Assembly: GCA_033961575.1 (NCBI GenBank)
Contig: CM066737.1
Coordinates: 50,630,771-50,694,770, forward strand
Direction: 5' to 3'
Length of the DNA stretch: 64,000 nt
Origin: Aselliscus stoliczkanus
Lineage: Eukaryota > Chordata > Mammalia > Chiroptera > Hipposideridae
Shown: positions 1 through 10,563 of the stretch, piece after piece
Numbering within the stretch: the stretch's first letter is position 1
How the letters are laid out: every line of letters starts with the position of its first letter
Notes under the pieces: model-generated
Databases searched by the model: none
Told to the model about the DNA's origin: nothing
The model's input: only the letters and a program-made list of their open reading frames with translations
Translations under genes and position numbers: made by a program

Positions 1-244
1 TTTCTATCCCTAAAGACCATGGAATGATATCAGCAGGATGAACTGCAGCTTTCCAGAACCCCACCCAACTCTCACTATGGTATTCCTTTTAAAAATTCAA
101 AAAGTCTGTCCTACTGCGTTTGAGCTTATTTATTAACAAAGTCACTGTGCTGTAGTCATGTAATTTCCTCCTCCCTCTCTCCTCTTTCTTTCCATGTGCT
201 AGATTTAATTGCTCTGAACTCAGGGTCAGCAAAATATGGTCCTC

Positions 245-665
245 CTGTTATGTGTTCTGTTTTGTTTTGCTTTGTTTTGGGTGTGGTAAAATATACCAGG
301 GTGCCAAAAAATGTATACAAGTGGACACTTTGGTCAACATTGCTCAAACAGTAGTTCACTGTAATCGGAAGTGTCTGGACGCTGAAGGTAACCACTTTGA
401 GCACCTCTTGTACTTATAGAAGTCAAACGTGACTTGTATTCATCTTTTGTTATTGGTATATATTGAGCATTACAATTTTGACACTGTTTTCCTTTCTTAA
501 AATGTGTATACATTTTTGGCACCCTCTGCACATAACATAAAATTTACCATCCTAACAATTTTTAAGTATACAGTTCAGCAGCATTAAGTATTCACATTGT
601 TGTACAACAATCACCATCATCCACCTCTAGAACTTAATCTGGTCTTCCAGTTTTTGTAAATAAAA
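245..665 (-). mobile_element. Old L1 3' UTR fragment, split by a MITE
   Basis: Reverse-oriented L1 3' UTR. After the inserted element it reads AAATTTACCATCCTAAC then TTTTTAAGTATACAGTTCAG and CACATTGTTGTACAACAATC, the antisense form of a widespread mammalian L1 3' end. The left piece (GTGGTAAAATATA) and the right piece (CATAACATAAAATTTACC) rejoin into the expected L1 text when positions 296-528 are removed. Too degenerate to code. Confidence 0.75.
296..528. mobile_element. Non-autonomous mariner-type MITE
   Basis: The two ends are inverted repeats: the left begins CCAGGGTGCCAAAAAATGTA and the right ends TACATTTTTGGCACCCTCTG. It is about 233 bp long. A TA precedes the left end; the right flank is CA, probably a decayed TA. 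It sits inside an L1 3' UTR fragment. A reverse-strand open frame of about 65 codons crosses it but matches no transposase I recognise. Short internal length, TA target and TIRs fit a Tc1/mariner MITE. Confidence 0.75.
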
Positions 666-669
666 GTTA

Positions 670-870
670 ATTAGAACACAGCCAAACTCATTTGTTTACA
701 TATTGTCTATGCTGCTTTCATGTTAAACAACAGTTACTTAGTTAAAACAGAGGTCAAATGAACTACAACATCCAAAATGTTTACTATCTGGCCATTAATG
801 AACCACAACATCCAAAATGTTTACTATCTGGCCGTTTACAGAAAAAAGTTGCCTATCTCTGCTCTAAACC
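670..870 (+). mobile_element. hAT-type DNA transposon end with internal duplication
   Basis: The text from AGAACACAGCCAAACTC to TTTACTATCTGGCC and AAAAAGTTGCC resembles the 3' end of a common eutherian hAT relic; the family name is uncertain. A segment of about 37 bp occurs twice in direct orientation (757-793 and 797-833) with one mismatch, which is not part of the usual element. Confidence 0.5.
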
Positions 871-1854
871 AAAATATATACTAGATTTCTAGTTTAATAG
901 AGCACTTAGCTAACAGCTACTTACACAGCCTCTCCTAGCTTTCCACTAAAATACCCATGAAGACACAGAAAAAGATAAAGATGCCCAAATCACTGAAAAT
1001 AGATGATAGTCATTCTATTATGAGAATCTACGAGAAATCTCCATAAACAATGAGGCACGCTAATGCTGGAATGAGAAAAAAGCAATCTGTGGCCATTTCA
1101 TACAGGAGAAACCTGAAACAAGATAGGAAGACATTGAGTCCTTTAGCTAATGTCAGCCTCATGGCTTACAAATCAAAAGTTCATCTAGTGACCAGCAAAA
1201 TGGATAGCCATATCTCCACTACAGGCTTACTGCTTCACTTGCAAAGGAAACCAGCAATTCCCCAAACTGGTCTCCATCCACTGGGAGACACCTACTCCCA
1301 CAAATCAGTAGGGCTGATATGATGGCATTGGTGCTGGCACACTGCGTCCCGGCAGTGGGAGTTTTCGCTAGTAAAATTCAGGTACGAATTCATGTGGGAG
1401 GTTGTAGTTTTTCACATACGTTATCTGTTCAGAGTATCAGAGAACCTAATACTGCAGTAGGAGTAAGTGATTCCATATGAATCCAGTAGAACCCACAAAT
1501 GAAGTAGCTAGACACTGGGAAATGGACTAGAAGCTATGAGCATCAATTTGTCAGGCAAGGGTGGAACTGAAAAGGGGTTCTAACCAATACCACAACAAGA
1601 GAAGAATCAAAGGCAATCTACATACCCTTTCTTTGACAAATAATAAATAAATCCTCATTTGAATATGCATAAACATACCCCAAAACAAGTATGGTTTCTA
1701 TCAAAACCTCAGGTTGCAGAAAGGAAATGCATATCATTCTGAAGACTTGAAGGAAGAACAAGAATCTGAATTTAGTGTGTAACCAGAAGAAATATTTTAC
1801 AAAACTGTGTCTTCCATAGAATTCAAGAAAACATGGAATCTATAAAAACAGGTA
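871..1854. other. Unassigned sequence
   Basis: No repeat family or gene recognised. A 90-codon open frame on the plus strand (1050-1322) has no motif, no coding bias that I can see and no recognisable homologue, so I do not call it a gene. Confidence 0.4.
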
Positions 1855-1869
1855 TAGAAAGGCGTTAGA

Positions 1870-2052
1870 GGGCCGGCAGAGTGGCGCGGAGGTTAAGAGC
1901 TGGCTTGGGATGCCAGCGGCCCTGGTTCGGATCCCACATATGAGGGCCAGTAACACTGCCAGGAAGGAAGGAAGGAAGGAAGGAAGGAAGGAAGGAAGGA
2001 AGGAAGGAAGGAAGGAAGGAAGGAAGGAAGGAAGGAAGGAAGGAGAAAGAAA
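1870..2052 (+). mobile_element. Type S SINE with GGAA-repeat tail
   Basis: tRNA-like head (GGTTAAGAGC box A region, GGTTCGGATCC box B). It is flanked by a perfect 15-bp TSD, TAGAAAGGCGTTAGA, at 1855-1869 and 2053-2067. Instead of an A tail, the 3' end is a run of GGAA units. The TSD lies outside the microsatellite, so the microsatellite is part of, or grew from, the SINE tail. Confidence 0.9.
1962..2043 (+). repeat. (GGAA)n microsatellite
   Basis: About twenty near-perfect tandem GGAA units at the 3' end of a SINE, ending in AGGAGAAAGAAA. The reverse strand reads through as a poly-Ser/Phe/Leu/Pro open frame, which is an artefact of the repeat. Confidence 0.97.
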
Positions 2053-2803
2053 TAGAAAGGCGTTAGAATAAAAGAGAGTGAGAAAGAAAGACAATAAAGC
2101 TCAGCAAAGCAAGGATGAATTACAAATAAATTAATATTGAAGCAGAATTAAAATTTACATTGGAGATGACAAAAAGGAAAATTAATCAAATTTATAATAT
2201 GTAAGCCAAATCTGAATCTCTCCCAAGGATGCAAAAGAAAAGGAAAGCTGACCTTAGAAATCCAATAAAGACTGTTTATTAGGAAATCTATCAATATAAC
2301 ATCCAAATGGGGAGGTCAACGGAGAAAATCCAAATGAATCTCTCAACAGGTTCTAGAAAAGCATTAGGTTAATTCAACAACTATTCCTGTTTTTCTTTAA
2401 AAGATATGGAATTTAAGAATAATTCCTCAACATTATCTAATCTAAACCAATATCAGAGTTAACAGAAGCAGGAGAAGAATTCATGCTAGTGCCACTATTA
2501 TTTAACATGGTTCTGGAAGTTGTAGCCAACATAATCAGGCTTGGAATAGGGGACAAAAATGTTTTGCTCTTTACAGGAAGATAAAGTTATCCCATGGAAG
2601 TTGGTACCATTAATTTCCAATATGATCAGAGTGAAGCACCTGAAAAACTATTAGAATTGTTAAGTATGGTGGCCAAATATTAAATAAATACATAAAGTCA
2701 AAATCTATCCTATGTACTAGTAATAATAAGCTTGAAAATATAATAAATAAAATGATATCATAAACGATAAATTGTCCAAGAATGACTTTGATGAGAAATA
2801 TGT

Positions 2804-2807
<4 letters not shown>

Positions 2808-2842
<35 letters not shown>

Positions 2843-2856
2843 GCACACACACACAC
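2808..2856 (+). repeat. (AC)n microsatellite
   Basis: Roughly two dozen AC units with one AAGC interruption near 2840. Confidence 0.95.
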
Positions 2857-3037
2857 CTAAAGAACATAAAACATCAATAAATTAAGAAATATACTATGTC
2901 TTTTCCTGGATGGAGAGACTCAATATTCTAATGACGTTAATGAGACTTTAGGTTAAAATAATTCTGAACAAAGCTAATAGGCTCTGAGGAGGGGGAGTCT
3001 GACAAAAACATTCTAAGTTCATTTAAAAGGAAAAAAT

Positions 3038-3116
3038 GTGGCTTGGGAAGCCAGCGGCCCTGGTTCGGTCCCACATATGAAGGTCAATGACACTGCCCTC
3101 AAAAAAAATAATAATA
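3038..3116 (+). mobile_element. 5'-truncated type S SINE
   Basis: Begins within the head at GTGGCTTGGGAAGCC and runs through the box B-like GGTTCGGTCCC to GACACTGCCCTC and an A/AAT tail. Flanked by near-identical AAAAGGAAAAAAT/ATT target duplications. Box A is missing. Confidence 0.85.
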
Positions 3117-3340
3117 AAAAGGAAAAAATTGTTCAGGCTAGCTAAGATAAAGTGTGGGTAAAGTAATAGGCTGTGAAGAATGGCAAAGAGAACTCTAGCA
3201 TTTGTTGTTGCCAATACAAGAATATGAAACTGGTGGAAAACCCAACAGAGATATCAATGGAATAGGACAAGTCCTCCAAATAAACCCAAATATATAAGAA
3301 TTTATATATGACAAAATCATAACAGCAATAATCACAGGGA

Positions 3341-3820
3341 GGGGCCAGCCGAGTGGCTCAGTTGGTTAAGACTTGGCTTACAGCACATACTCTGAATATC
3401 AGGGCCACCGGTTTGATTCCCACAGGGGCCAGTGAATGCGGCGCCCGAGCTGAGCTTTCGCTGAGCTGCCAACAGGTGGCAGGATGGCTCAGCTGGTGTA
3501 ACAACAAGATTGCCTGTTCAATGGTGGGCTATGCCCACCCGCAACTAAAACTGAACTCAGCACCTTGCACTGAGCTGCCGCCCAGATGGCTCAGTGGATA
3601 CGGCATGCGCTCTTAACAACAAGGCTGCTGGTTCGACTCCTGCATGGGATGATGGCTATGCCCACCTGCAACTAAGAATGAACACAGCACCTTGAGGTGG
3701 GAGGCCACGAGCTGCCGATGGGAAGCCAGATGGCGACTGGCGCCCTCCACAACGATGATTGAAGAACAACAACTTGGCCGGTCCCCTCCCCCAATTCCCC
3801 ATTAAATCTTTAAAAGAAAA
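3341..3820 (+). mobile_element. Type D composite SINE
   Basis: Several successive tRNA-like heads: CAGTTGGTTAAGACTTGG, then CAGCTGGTGTAACAACAAG, then CAGTGGATACGGCATGCGC, each followed by box B-like or linker sequence. The tail is CCCCTCCCCCAATTCCCC with an ATTAAATCTTT end. The flank AATAATCACAG repeats after the tail as AATAATCACAC, marking the TSD. Confidence 0.85.
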
Positions 3821-3834
3821 ATAATCACACAGAA

Positions 3835-4275
3835 ATAGTTATTCAACAAATGGTGCTCAAATAAATGACAATTTGGGGAAAAATAGGTTATCTGCCTACC
3901 TCATACTAGTCACAAAATGAACTTTAAATGAACTGAGCTAAATATTTTTTTTGAGGGCAGTGTCACTGGCCCTCATATGTGGGACCCAAACCGGGGCCGC
4001 TGGGATCCCAAGCCAGCGCTTAACCACCACGCCACTCGGCCGGCCCTGAGCTAAATATTTTTAAATGATTAAAAAACTAGATTATCTATCTGATCATAGA
4101 AGGGAAAAGTCTTCAAGCATAAAAGCACTGGAAGAAATTACCATTGTCTAAAGGCAGTTTGGAAACCAATCAAATTGAACGATAAAAGTAAAATATACAT
4201 TAAAAGCACTGTCAACATGTCAGAAGGCATTCTGGGGAAAAAATTTACTGTAAAGGCTATAAAGGATTAATATTC
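3835..4275 (+). mobile_element. Old L1 ORF2 C-terminal remnant
   Basis: Reads ATTCAACAAATGGTGCTC and then GGAAGAAATTACCATTG, typical of the decayed L1 ORF2 C-terminal region. Split by a reverse type S SINE (3947-4046) and ended by a reverse type D SINE. Frame destroyed. Confidence 0.55.
3947..4046 (-). mobile_element. Type S SINE
   Basis: Reverse orientation: T tail, GAGGGCAGTGTCACTGGCCC, then GGCCGGCCC at the right. TSD GAGCTAAATATTTT on both sides. Confidence 0.93.
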
Positions 4276-4280
4276 TTTTT

Positions 4281-4740
4281 TAAAAAAACATTTTATTGGG
4301 GAATTGGGGGAGGGAAACAGTGTTGGGGAATCAGGGAAGGGGACGGATTCTTCAATCTTCCTGTCGGCAGCTCATGGCCTCTAAGCTCAAGATGCTGTGT
4401 TCAATCTTTGTTGCAGGTGGGCATAGCCACCATCCCATGCAGGAATTGAACCAGCAGCCTTGTTGTTAAGAGTGCATGCTCTATCATCTCAGCTATCCGG
4501 GCGTCAGCTAAGCTCAAGGTACTGAGTTCAGTCTTAGTTGCGGGTGGGCATAGCCCACCATCAAACAGGCAGTCTTGTTGTTACACCAGCTGAGCCATCC
4601 TGCCACCTGTTGGCAGCTCAGCAACAACTCTGCTAGGGCACAGTGTTCACTGGCCCATGTGGAAATCAAACCAGAAGCCCTGTTGCTCAGAGCATGTGCT
4701 CTAAGCCTACTCTTAACCAACTAAACCACTTGGCCAGACC
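4281..4740 (-). mobile_element. Type D composite SINE
   Basis: Reverse orientation: GATTTTATTGGGGAATTG-type tail at the left, several reversed tRNA-like heads, and GGCCAGACC at the right. Flanks AGGATTAATATTCTTT and AGGATTTATATTCTTT are the slightly diverged TSD. Confidence 0.88.
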
Positions 4741-4859
4741 AGGATTTATATTCTTTATATATGGACAACTCATGAAGGTCAACAAGAGAAACACCCATAT
4801 ATTTATGTAAAAACTGAACAGAGAACATGAAGTGACAATTCAGATTAAAATATATGAGT

Positions 4860-5471
4860 AATCAGCAGGGCAAATATATGTTTGGATTTTCTATAATGAA
4901 ATTTGAAGGGGAAATAAAAGCTAAGGAAAAAGGCAGGGGGAGAAAAGAGAGAAGCCACCAATGAGATGTGGAAGGAACTGAGGAGTACCTGGCTATACTG
5001 CAACACCTCCCTCTTTCCTCTCCCTTTTGTTTGCAAAAGGGAATCTTATTTATTAAGAACCATGAGGCAGGCTGGTTCATATTATGGGACTGTGCATGTT
5101 CCTTGACGGTAACCAAGACAGGTAACTTTTTTCAAAGTTAATAGGAAGATTAGTAAAAGCACGGAATTGTCTCTAAGGATGTATTAGTTTTACTCAAACC
5201 CAAGTGAGGGAAAAAATTCTGTGGCTTGGATATTGAAGGTGCTTGTAGGTAGCTCTTCAGGAGAGAACCACTCAAACACCCAAATGAGTAAAAAGAAAAT
5301 GGCACAGATGTACAGACACAACAAAACAAGCAATTCTGATATAGCTATATGAGCATCTACAGAGACAAGGAACCTAGAACGAGGAGGATAAGAGGACTTC
5401 AGAGGATGAAGGCAGCCAGGCTCAAATTCTAAGAGTTACATACAGCTCTTAGAGATAAAAAGAACAACATG
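4860..5471. other. Unassigned sequence
   Basis: The first 100 bases may still be old L1. I recognise nothing else here. Confidence 0.35.
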
Positions 5472-6085
5472 CCCGGGCAGGCTGAGTGGCTCAGTTGGTT
5501 GAGTTGGCTTAAAGCGCGAACTCTGAGCAACAGGGCCACTGGTTCAATACCCACATCGGCCAGTGATGCTGTGCCCCAGCTGAGCTGTTGCTGAGCTGCC
5601 AAGAGGTGGTAGGATGGCTCAGCTGGTGTAACAAGATTGCCTGTTCGATGGTGGGCTACACACCCTCCCACAACAAAGAGTGAACTCAGCTCCTTGAGCT
5701 GAGCTGCAGCCTGGATGGCTCAGTGGATAGGGAGTGCACTCTTAACAAGGTTGCTGGTTCCACTCCCACATGGGATGGTGGCTACACCCACCAGCAACTA
5801 AGACTGAACTCGGTACCTTGAGCTGAGCTGCAGACTGGATGGCTCAGTGGATAGGGCGCGTGCTCTTAACATCAAGGCTGCTGGGTTCAACTCCCACATG
5901 GGATGATGGTGGCTTTGCCCACCTGCAACTAAGATGGAACACAGCACCTTGAGCTTAGAGGCCACAAGCTGCCGACAGGAAGCCAGATGGCGAGTGGCGC
6001 CCTCCACAACAAAGACTAAAGAACAATTTGGCTGGTCCCCTCCCCCAATTCCCCAATAAAATCTTTTAAAAAAAACCCACAAAAA
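5472..6085 (+). mobile_element. Type D composite SINE, long form
   Basis: Head CAGGCTGAGTGGCTCAGTTG followed by three further tRNA-like units (GGCTCAGCTGGTGTAAC, GGCTCAGTGGATAGGGAGTG, GGCTCAGTGGATAGGGCGCG), one more than the copy at 3341. The tail is CCCCAATAAAATCTTTT plus A-rich sequence. The extra internal unit suggests unit gain by recombination or a longer subfamily. Confidence 0.85.
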
Positions 6086-6680
6086 AAACAGCACCACGCC
6101 CGAGGTTGCTGTGGTGCTGGACCAGGCGGAAACCCCTTTTGATCTTAGCTCCACATTCTGGGTGCATGCTTTCTTTGGAGGTAACCTTTCTAGCAGCATA
6201 CTTAGCAAGTAACTTGTCAACTGCAGGGCATATAAATGAACCACTCTGGGATCCATACAGAATGCTGGGGAACGGTCATTGCCACTGGTCAAGAGCACCA
6301 TGGAAACCCTGTGGAGAATCCAGCCCCTTCCCCACCCCAAAGAGTACTGCCAGAGCCTGAGCAGCATGAGGCATATGGACTGCTGGACACACTATACCCC
6401 TTTCCTGCAGTGACTGGGCATGCTTCCATGAAGAACATGCCAGCCCCTGCTTAGCTGCAAAGCAGACAAACTCATGTGTGGCTGGTACAGCAAAAGGCCA
6501 ATAGAAAAACAAAAAACAAAAAACAAGAGATGTGTATATAGCGATAGTCAATGAACCCACAGAACACACTGGCATAAAGACCACAGCAGTGCCCAATTCT
6601 ATACAGTGAGACTTAGGGAATTTTAAATAGGATGCTTTCATGCTTCTAACCTCTTAAAAATAATAGAATAGCAGAAAATA
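6086..6680. other. Unassigned sequence
   Basis: Open frames exist on both strands (for example reverse 5798-6367, running out of the SINE) but none shows a known domain. No repeat family recognised. Confidence 0.35.
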
Positions 6681-6689
6681 TTCACTTAA

Positions 6690-6915
6690 GCAACATAAGG
6701 TAGTGATTAGGAGCACTGGCTCTGGAGTCAGAAAAACATTGGACCAAATCCCATCTACACCATTTATCAGCCATTTAAGTCAATAAAACTTTGTGAACCT
6801 CTGTTTTCTTGATCTAATGGGATATTATTTATACCTCCCACATAGGTTTTTTGTACAGATTAAATGAGATAACACATGTTAAATGTTTCCCAACATGCCT
6901 AGGAACACAGTAAAG
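6690..6915 (+). mobile_element. MIR SINE
   Basis: TAGTGATTAGGAGCACTGGC, TCTGGAGTCAG and TTAAATGAGATAACACATG follow the MIR order (head, core, 3' end). Ancient and diverged. Confidence 0.8.
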
Positions 6916-6944
6916 CTGATTCTGACCATTAGCAGGAAAAGGAA

Positions 6945-7115
6945 GAATAAGAATCCTGACTCTGCCACCATGTAATTTTAGCCACATTACTTAATATGTC
7001 TTAGCCCCAAAAGCTTTTTTGTAATGTGGATAATGTATTCCCTATCTCACAGCATTATTTGAAGGATTTGATGAGATCATTTAAGACAAAGTACTTTAAA
7101 GTGTAGCAAGCTATA
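6945..7115 (+). mobile_element. Second MIR fragment
   Basis: GACTCTGCCACCATGTAATT, then CACAGCATTATTTGAAGG, then GATGAGATCATTTAAG, the MIR core and 3' part without the head. Confidence 0.65.
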
Positions 7116-7174
7116 CTAAGGTAAGGTGGAGTTGCTATTTTAAGAGTTGTCTGTTTTCTAAAATACTGATTTTT

Positions 7175-7273
7175 TTTTTGAGGGCAGTGTCACTGGCCCT
7201 CATATGTGGGACCCGAACCAGGGCCGCCGATGTCCCAAGCCAGCTCTTAAACACCGTGCCACTCGGCCGGCCC
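7175..7273 (-). mobile_element. Type S SINE
   Basis: Reverse orientation, full head, T tail at the left. TSD CTAAAATACTGATTTTT on both sides. Confidence 0.94.
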
Positions 7274-7289
7274 TAAAATACTGATTTTT

Positions 7290-7700
7290 AACTTCACATT
7301 GCATGTGGTATTTCTAACCAATGGAATAATATACATCCATGAAAATGACGTGTATCGGAAAAACTTGGATGAATCTCCAAAGAATTATGCTACATTAAAA
7401 AAAAGACAAATCCCAAAGGTGACATACTGTATGGCACTATTCATATAACATTCTTGAAATGACAAACTTACAGACATGGAAAACAGATTAGTTGCCAGGG
7501 ATCAGGGGTGGGGTACAGGTAGGAGGATAGTGGATGTGGCTATAAATGAACATTAGAGGAGATGCACATGGTGATGGAACTGTCTGTTGGTATCTTGACA
7601 GTACCAATTTCAATATCCTCATTGTGATATTGTGCTGTAGTTTTGCAAGAGGTTACCACTGGAAGAAATTAAGTAAAGGGTATAAGGGATCACTCTGTTT
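7290..7700 (+). mobile_element. Old L1 3' end
   Basis: Carries the end of ORF2 and the 3' UTR type text: CATCCATGAAAATGACG, TTGCCAGGGATCAGGGGTGG, ACTGTCTGTTGGTATCTTG. Non-coding. Confidence 0.65.
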
Positions 7701-7722
7701 TTTTCCTTACAACTGAATCTGT

Positions 7723-7765
7723 GATATGATATGATTATGATATGATATGATATGATATGATATTA
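7723..7765 (+). repeat. (GATAT)n short tandem repeat
   Basis: About eight imperfect GATAT units followed by related GAGATACAAT text. Confidence 0.9.
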
Positions 7766-8002
7766 GATGAGATACAATGAGATGACATTTATTATATGAT
7801 TATCTCAAAATATAAAGTTTAATTTAAAAATGATATGCACAATGTAATAAGATGGGGAAAATTTATCATTAAGTGAACAAAGCAGAATAGAAAACTGTAA
7901 TGAAAGAAAACAAAAGTAAAGGAATAAATATATGTCTTCAGAGATGAGAAAAAACAAGAGAGTATCAATAAAGATAAAATGCTGAAAATTAAGTTAAATA
8001 AT

Positions 8003-8032
8003 TTATACACACACACATACACACACACACAC
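8003..8032 (+). repeat. (AC)n microsatellite
   Basis: AC run with a single AT interruption. Confidence 0.9.
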
Positions 8033-8044
8033 AAAGGTGAAAAG

Positions 8045-8878
8045 GATAAATATATCCAAACCTAAGTTCTATAAAGCAAGCAAAAATAGACAAAGTGCTT
8101 ACAACTGTCTAAAATATATGAGAAAGCAAAAACAGACAAGATTAAGCCCAAGAAAGAACACATGACTACAGATGAAAAGATTGTTTTAAAAAATATAAAA
8201 TAAGAGGGTGCTACATGCTCAACTAAATTCATGGAAACAAAACTGAACACTTAGAAGAAATGGATCATTTCCCAGCAAAATACAAACTAGCAACATTGAC
8301 CAAAAAAGATTTGAATAGACTAATTGACATAAAAGACATTAGGAAGATGATTAAGGGCATACCAATTGAAACAGGCACTAAGACCAAATCAGTTTCACAG
8401 TTACATTTTATCTCACCTTTAAAAAAAAACATAATTTCTAAGGGTAATTAAAATATTCCAGGCCAGAGAAAAAGAAGGAACATTCTGAAGTTCATTTTAT
8501 ATAGTCACCATAATTTTAATACTTAACCCTGATGAAAAGAATCCAAAAACAGACTCCAATCTTATGAATACTGAGACCAAGTTCTAAATGAAAAATTGAC
8601 AAATAGAATCCAGTAATATATTAAAATAATAATATACTATAATTGGCAAGGTTTATTTCAATAATGTACCTATCAATATAATTCACTATATCAAAAACTT
8701 AAAAGAAAAAAATACATAATCAACAAACACTGAAAAAACATTTGATAAAATACAGCAACCACTCCTTTTTAAAATGTCTCTAAGAAAACGTGGAAACTAT
8801 TTAAATATAATAGGCTATTTAACAAATAACAACAGCAAATACTGAGGAACACAGAAAACATTTCAATTTAAAATTGGT
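8045..8878 (+). pseudogene. Old L1 ORF2 fragment (RT region)
   Basis: An L1 ORF2 relic. Around 8260-8350 one open stretch of 63 codons (MDHFPAKYKLATL...) matches the region just upstream of the L1 RT palm. Downstream text (TTCACTATATCAAAAAC, ACATTTGATAAAATACAGC) is the RT core in decayed form, with several stops. It ends where a type B SINE begins at 8879 and resumes near 9370. The encoded protein would have been the endonuclease/reverse transcriptase of L1. It belongs to an older subfamily than copies 1-3, judged by divergence. Not functional. Confidence 0.65.
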
Positions 8879-9335
8879 GGGCCGGCCAAGTGGTGCATTG
8901 GTTAAGAGCTGGTTTGGGATGCCAGCAGCCCCGGTTCGGATCCCACATGAGGGTCAGTGACACTGCCCTCTACAGCTAACAACAGCTCCACCTGGAGCTG
9001 CGCTGCGAGCCCCAGCGACAGTGTAGGCTGCAGCCCCTGCTTCAGTGGGCTGCCATAGGCTACAGTGAGTGGCCGGTAGCCAGCGTGAGCGACAGGCAGC
9101 CAGCGTGATTGGCTGGCAGCCAGCGTGAGCTGCCAAGAGCCGCAGTGAGCAACCATCCAGAGGCCGGAGACCGATCTGCCTCATCCAGGAAGAGTGCAAT
9201 GACGATACCAACATGGGCCAGTGAAGCAACGTCCTCCACGGCTCGACTGAGGAACAAAGGACAGCAACTTGTCTGTTCCCCTTCCCTGATTCCCCAATGA
9301 TGTTCCCCTTCCCCAATTCTCCAATAAAAAAATAA
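8879..9335 (+). mobile_element. Type B SINE
   Basis: Head, GC-rich body with repeated GCCAGCGTGAG units, then ACCAACATGGGCCAGTGAAG and the CCCCAATTCTCCAATAAA tail. The tail has AATAAATAAATA in place of the usual AATAAAATCTTT. Confidence 0.95.
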
Positions 9336-9369
9336 ATAAATAAAAAACAAAAATTTAAAAAAAGAAAGA

Positions 9370-10135
9370 AAACAGTCTTAACTATGACTGTAAACAGGAA
9401 GCTTTATAATAAGAGTCACATTTGGATATGAAAAAGTTAAAAAAAACATATGTGGAAAAACATATTCAATACTTAAGCGATTTGGGAAAGATTATCTGTA
9501 ACAATGATGACACACAAAGAGCCAATATCCAAAATATACAAAGAGGTCTTACAAATTAAGAAAACTATAAACAACCCATAGGAATTGGACAGATAATATG
9601 AACAGACAACTCAAAGAGCAAATTTAAATGGGCAAAATATATAAGATTCTACTGAAATTCATAGTAGCCAAGGAAACTTATCCATTGAGCTTCCAAAATT
9701 ATAAAAAATCTGTAACACCTGTTGCTGGTAGGGATATGAAGAAAAGAATTGCCTCATATATTTCATTTGAACAGAAAAAGTAAATTATAACAGCCTATTT
9801 TGTAACTCAATATGGAAATATCCATTAACAAATATGTATACATTGATACATAAACATTCCAATATGTATGCATATATACTCATATATGCATATATACTTG
9901 TGTATGTGTATGTGCATATATACTCATGTGTGTGTATATGTATATATACTCGTGTGTGTGTGTTTGTGTGTGTATAAAGCACCAGTACATAAGGGCATAT
10001 GCACAATGATAGTTTTGTCAGCATTGATTATAGAGGCAGAAATCTGGGAAAAATGAATGTAAATGTTCATTAATAGAAGAATGCCTAAACTGTTGTGCAT
10101 CTATGAAATATCTCACAGCCTTGTTTTAACAGGAT
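9370..10135 (+). mobile_element. Old L1 3' portion
   Basis: AAGAGCCAATATCCAAAATATACAAAG, shortened here to its core AATATCCAAAATATAC, plus TTGCTGGTAGGGATATG and AATGCCTAAACTGTTG are landmarks of the ORF2 C-terminus and 3' end. A TATG/TG-rich microsatellite interrupts it at about 9855-9975. Confidence 0.6.
9855..9975 (+). repeat. TA/TG-rich microsatellite
   Basis: Alternating TATG, ATAT and GTGTGT runs; both strands are spuriously open over it. Confidence 0.85.
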
Positions 10136-10146
10136 AAGAGGTATAC

Positions 10147-10563
10147 CAGGAGTTGGCAAACTGTGTCTCGCGAGCCAGATGCAGCTCTTTGGGTATGTTC
10201 CACCTCAAAAGTTTGCCGACCACTGGAAGAGCCAATCCTGTCCCTCACAACAATGTAAAAATTATCAGAGGGCTGGCCGAGTGACACGGTGGTTAAGCGC
10301 TGGCTTGGGAAGCCAGTGGTCCTGGTTTGGGTACCACATGTGAGGGCCAGTGAAACTGCCCTCAAAAAAAAAAAAATTATCCGAGAGCCATAAATACATT
10401 TTTACATAATCATCATTATGTGAATAATATCCTTTAAAATTTTTATAAATTAAACTATGATAGTTTTATTTTCATTTTCAATTTTACTTCAGAGCCACAG
10501 TTCGCAAGCTGCAATTTGCTGAATCCTGGCAGCTCTTCCATCTCAAAAGTTTGCCGATCCCTG
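10147..10563. mobile_element. Non-autonomous hAT element
   Basis: TIRs: left CAGGAGTTGGCAAACT, right (reverse complement) CAGGGATCGGCAAACT. An 8-bp TSD flanks it: AGGTATAC at 10139-10146 and AGATATAC at 10564-10571, one mismatch. A type S SINE (10270-10371) sits inside. A sister copy lies at 35603-35834. Confidence 0.9.
10270..10371 (+). mobile_element. Type S SINE inside hAT element
   Basis: Full head and A tail. TSD AAAAATTATCAGAG versus AAAAATTATCCGAG. Confidence 0.93.

Larger units (their letters stand above)
2068..3340 (+). mobile_element. Old L1 ORF2 remnant
   Basis: Degenerate L1 reverse-transcriptase region: around 2490-2530 the forward translation keeps a PLLFNMVLEV-like stretch that is diagnostic of L1 RT, and around 2640-2720 an ENPEKLLELL-like stretch follows. 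Many stops and indels. A (CA)n run and a truncated SINE interrupt it. Continued after SINEs at 3835-4260 and 4740-4850. Confidence 0.6.

Noticed and set aside
1840..2094. Ser/Phe/Leu/Pro repeat protein
   Set aside because: Translation of the GGAA microsatellite.
5798..6367. 189-codon reverse open frame
   Set aside because: Half lies in a type D SINE tail, the rest shows no known domain.
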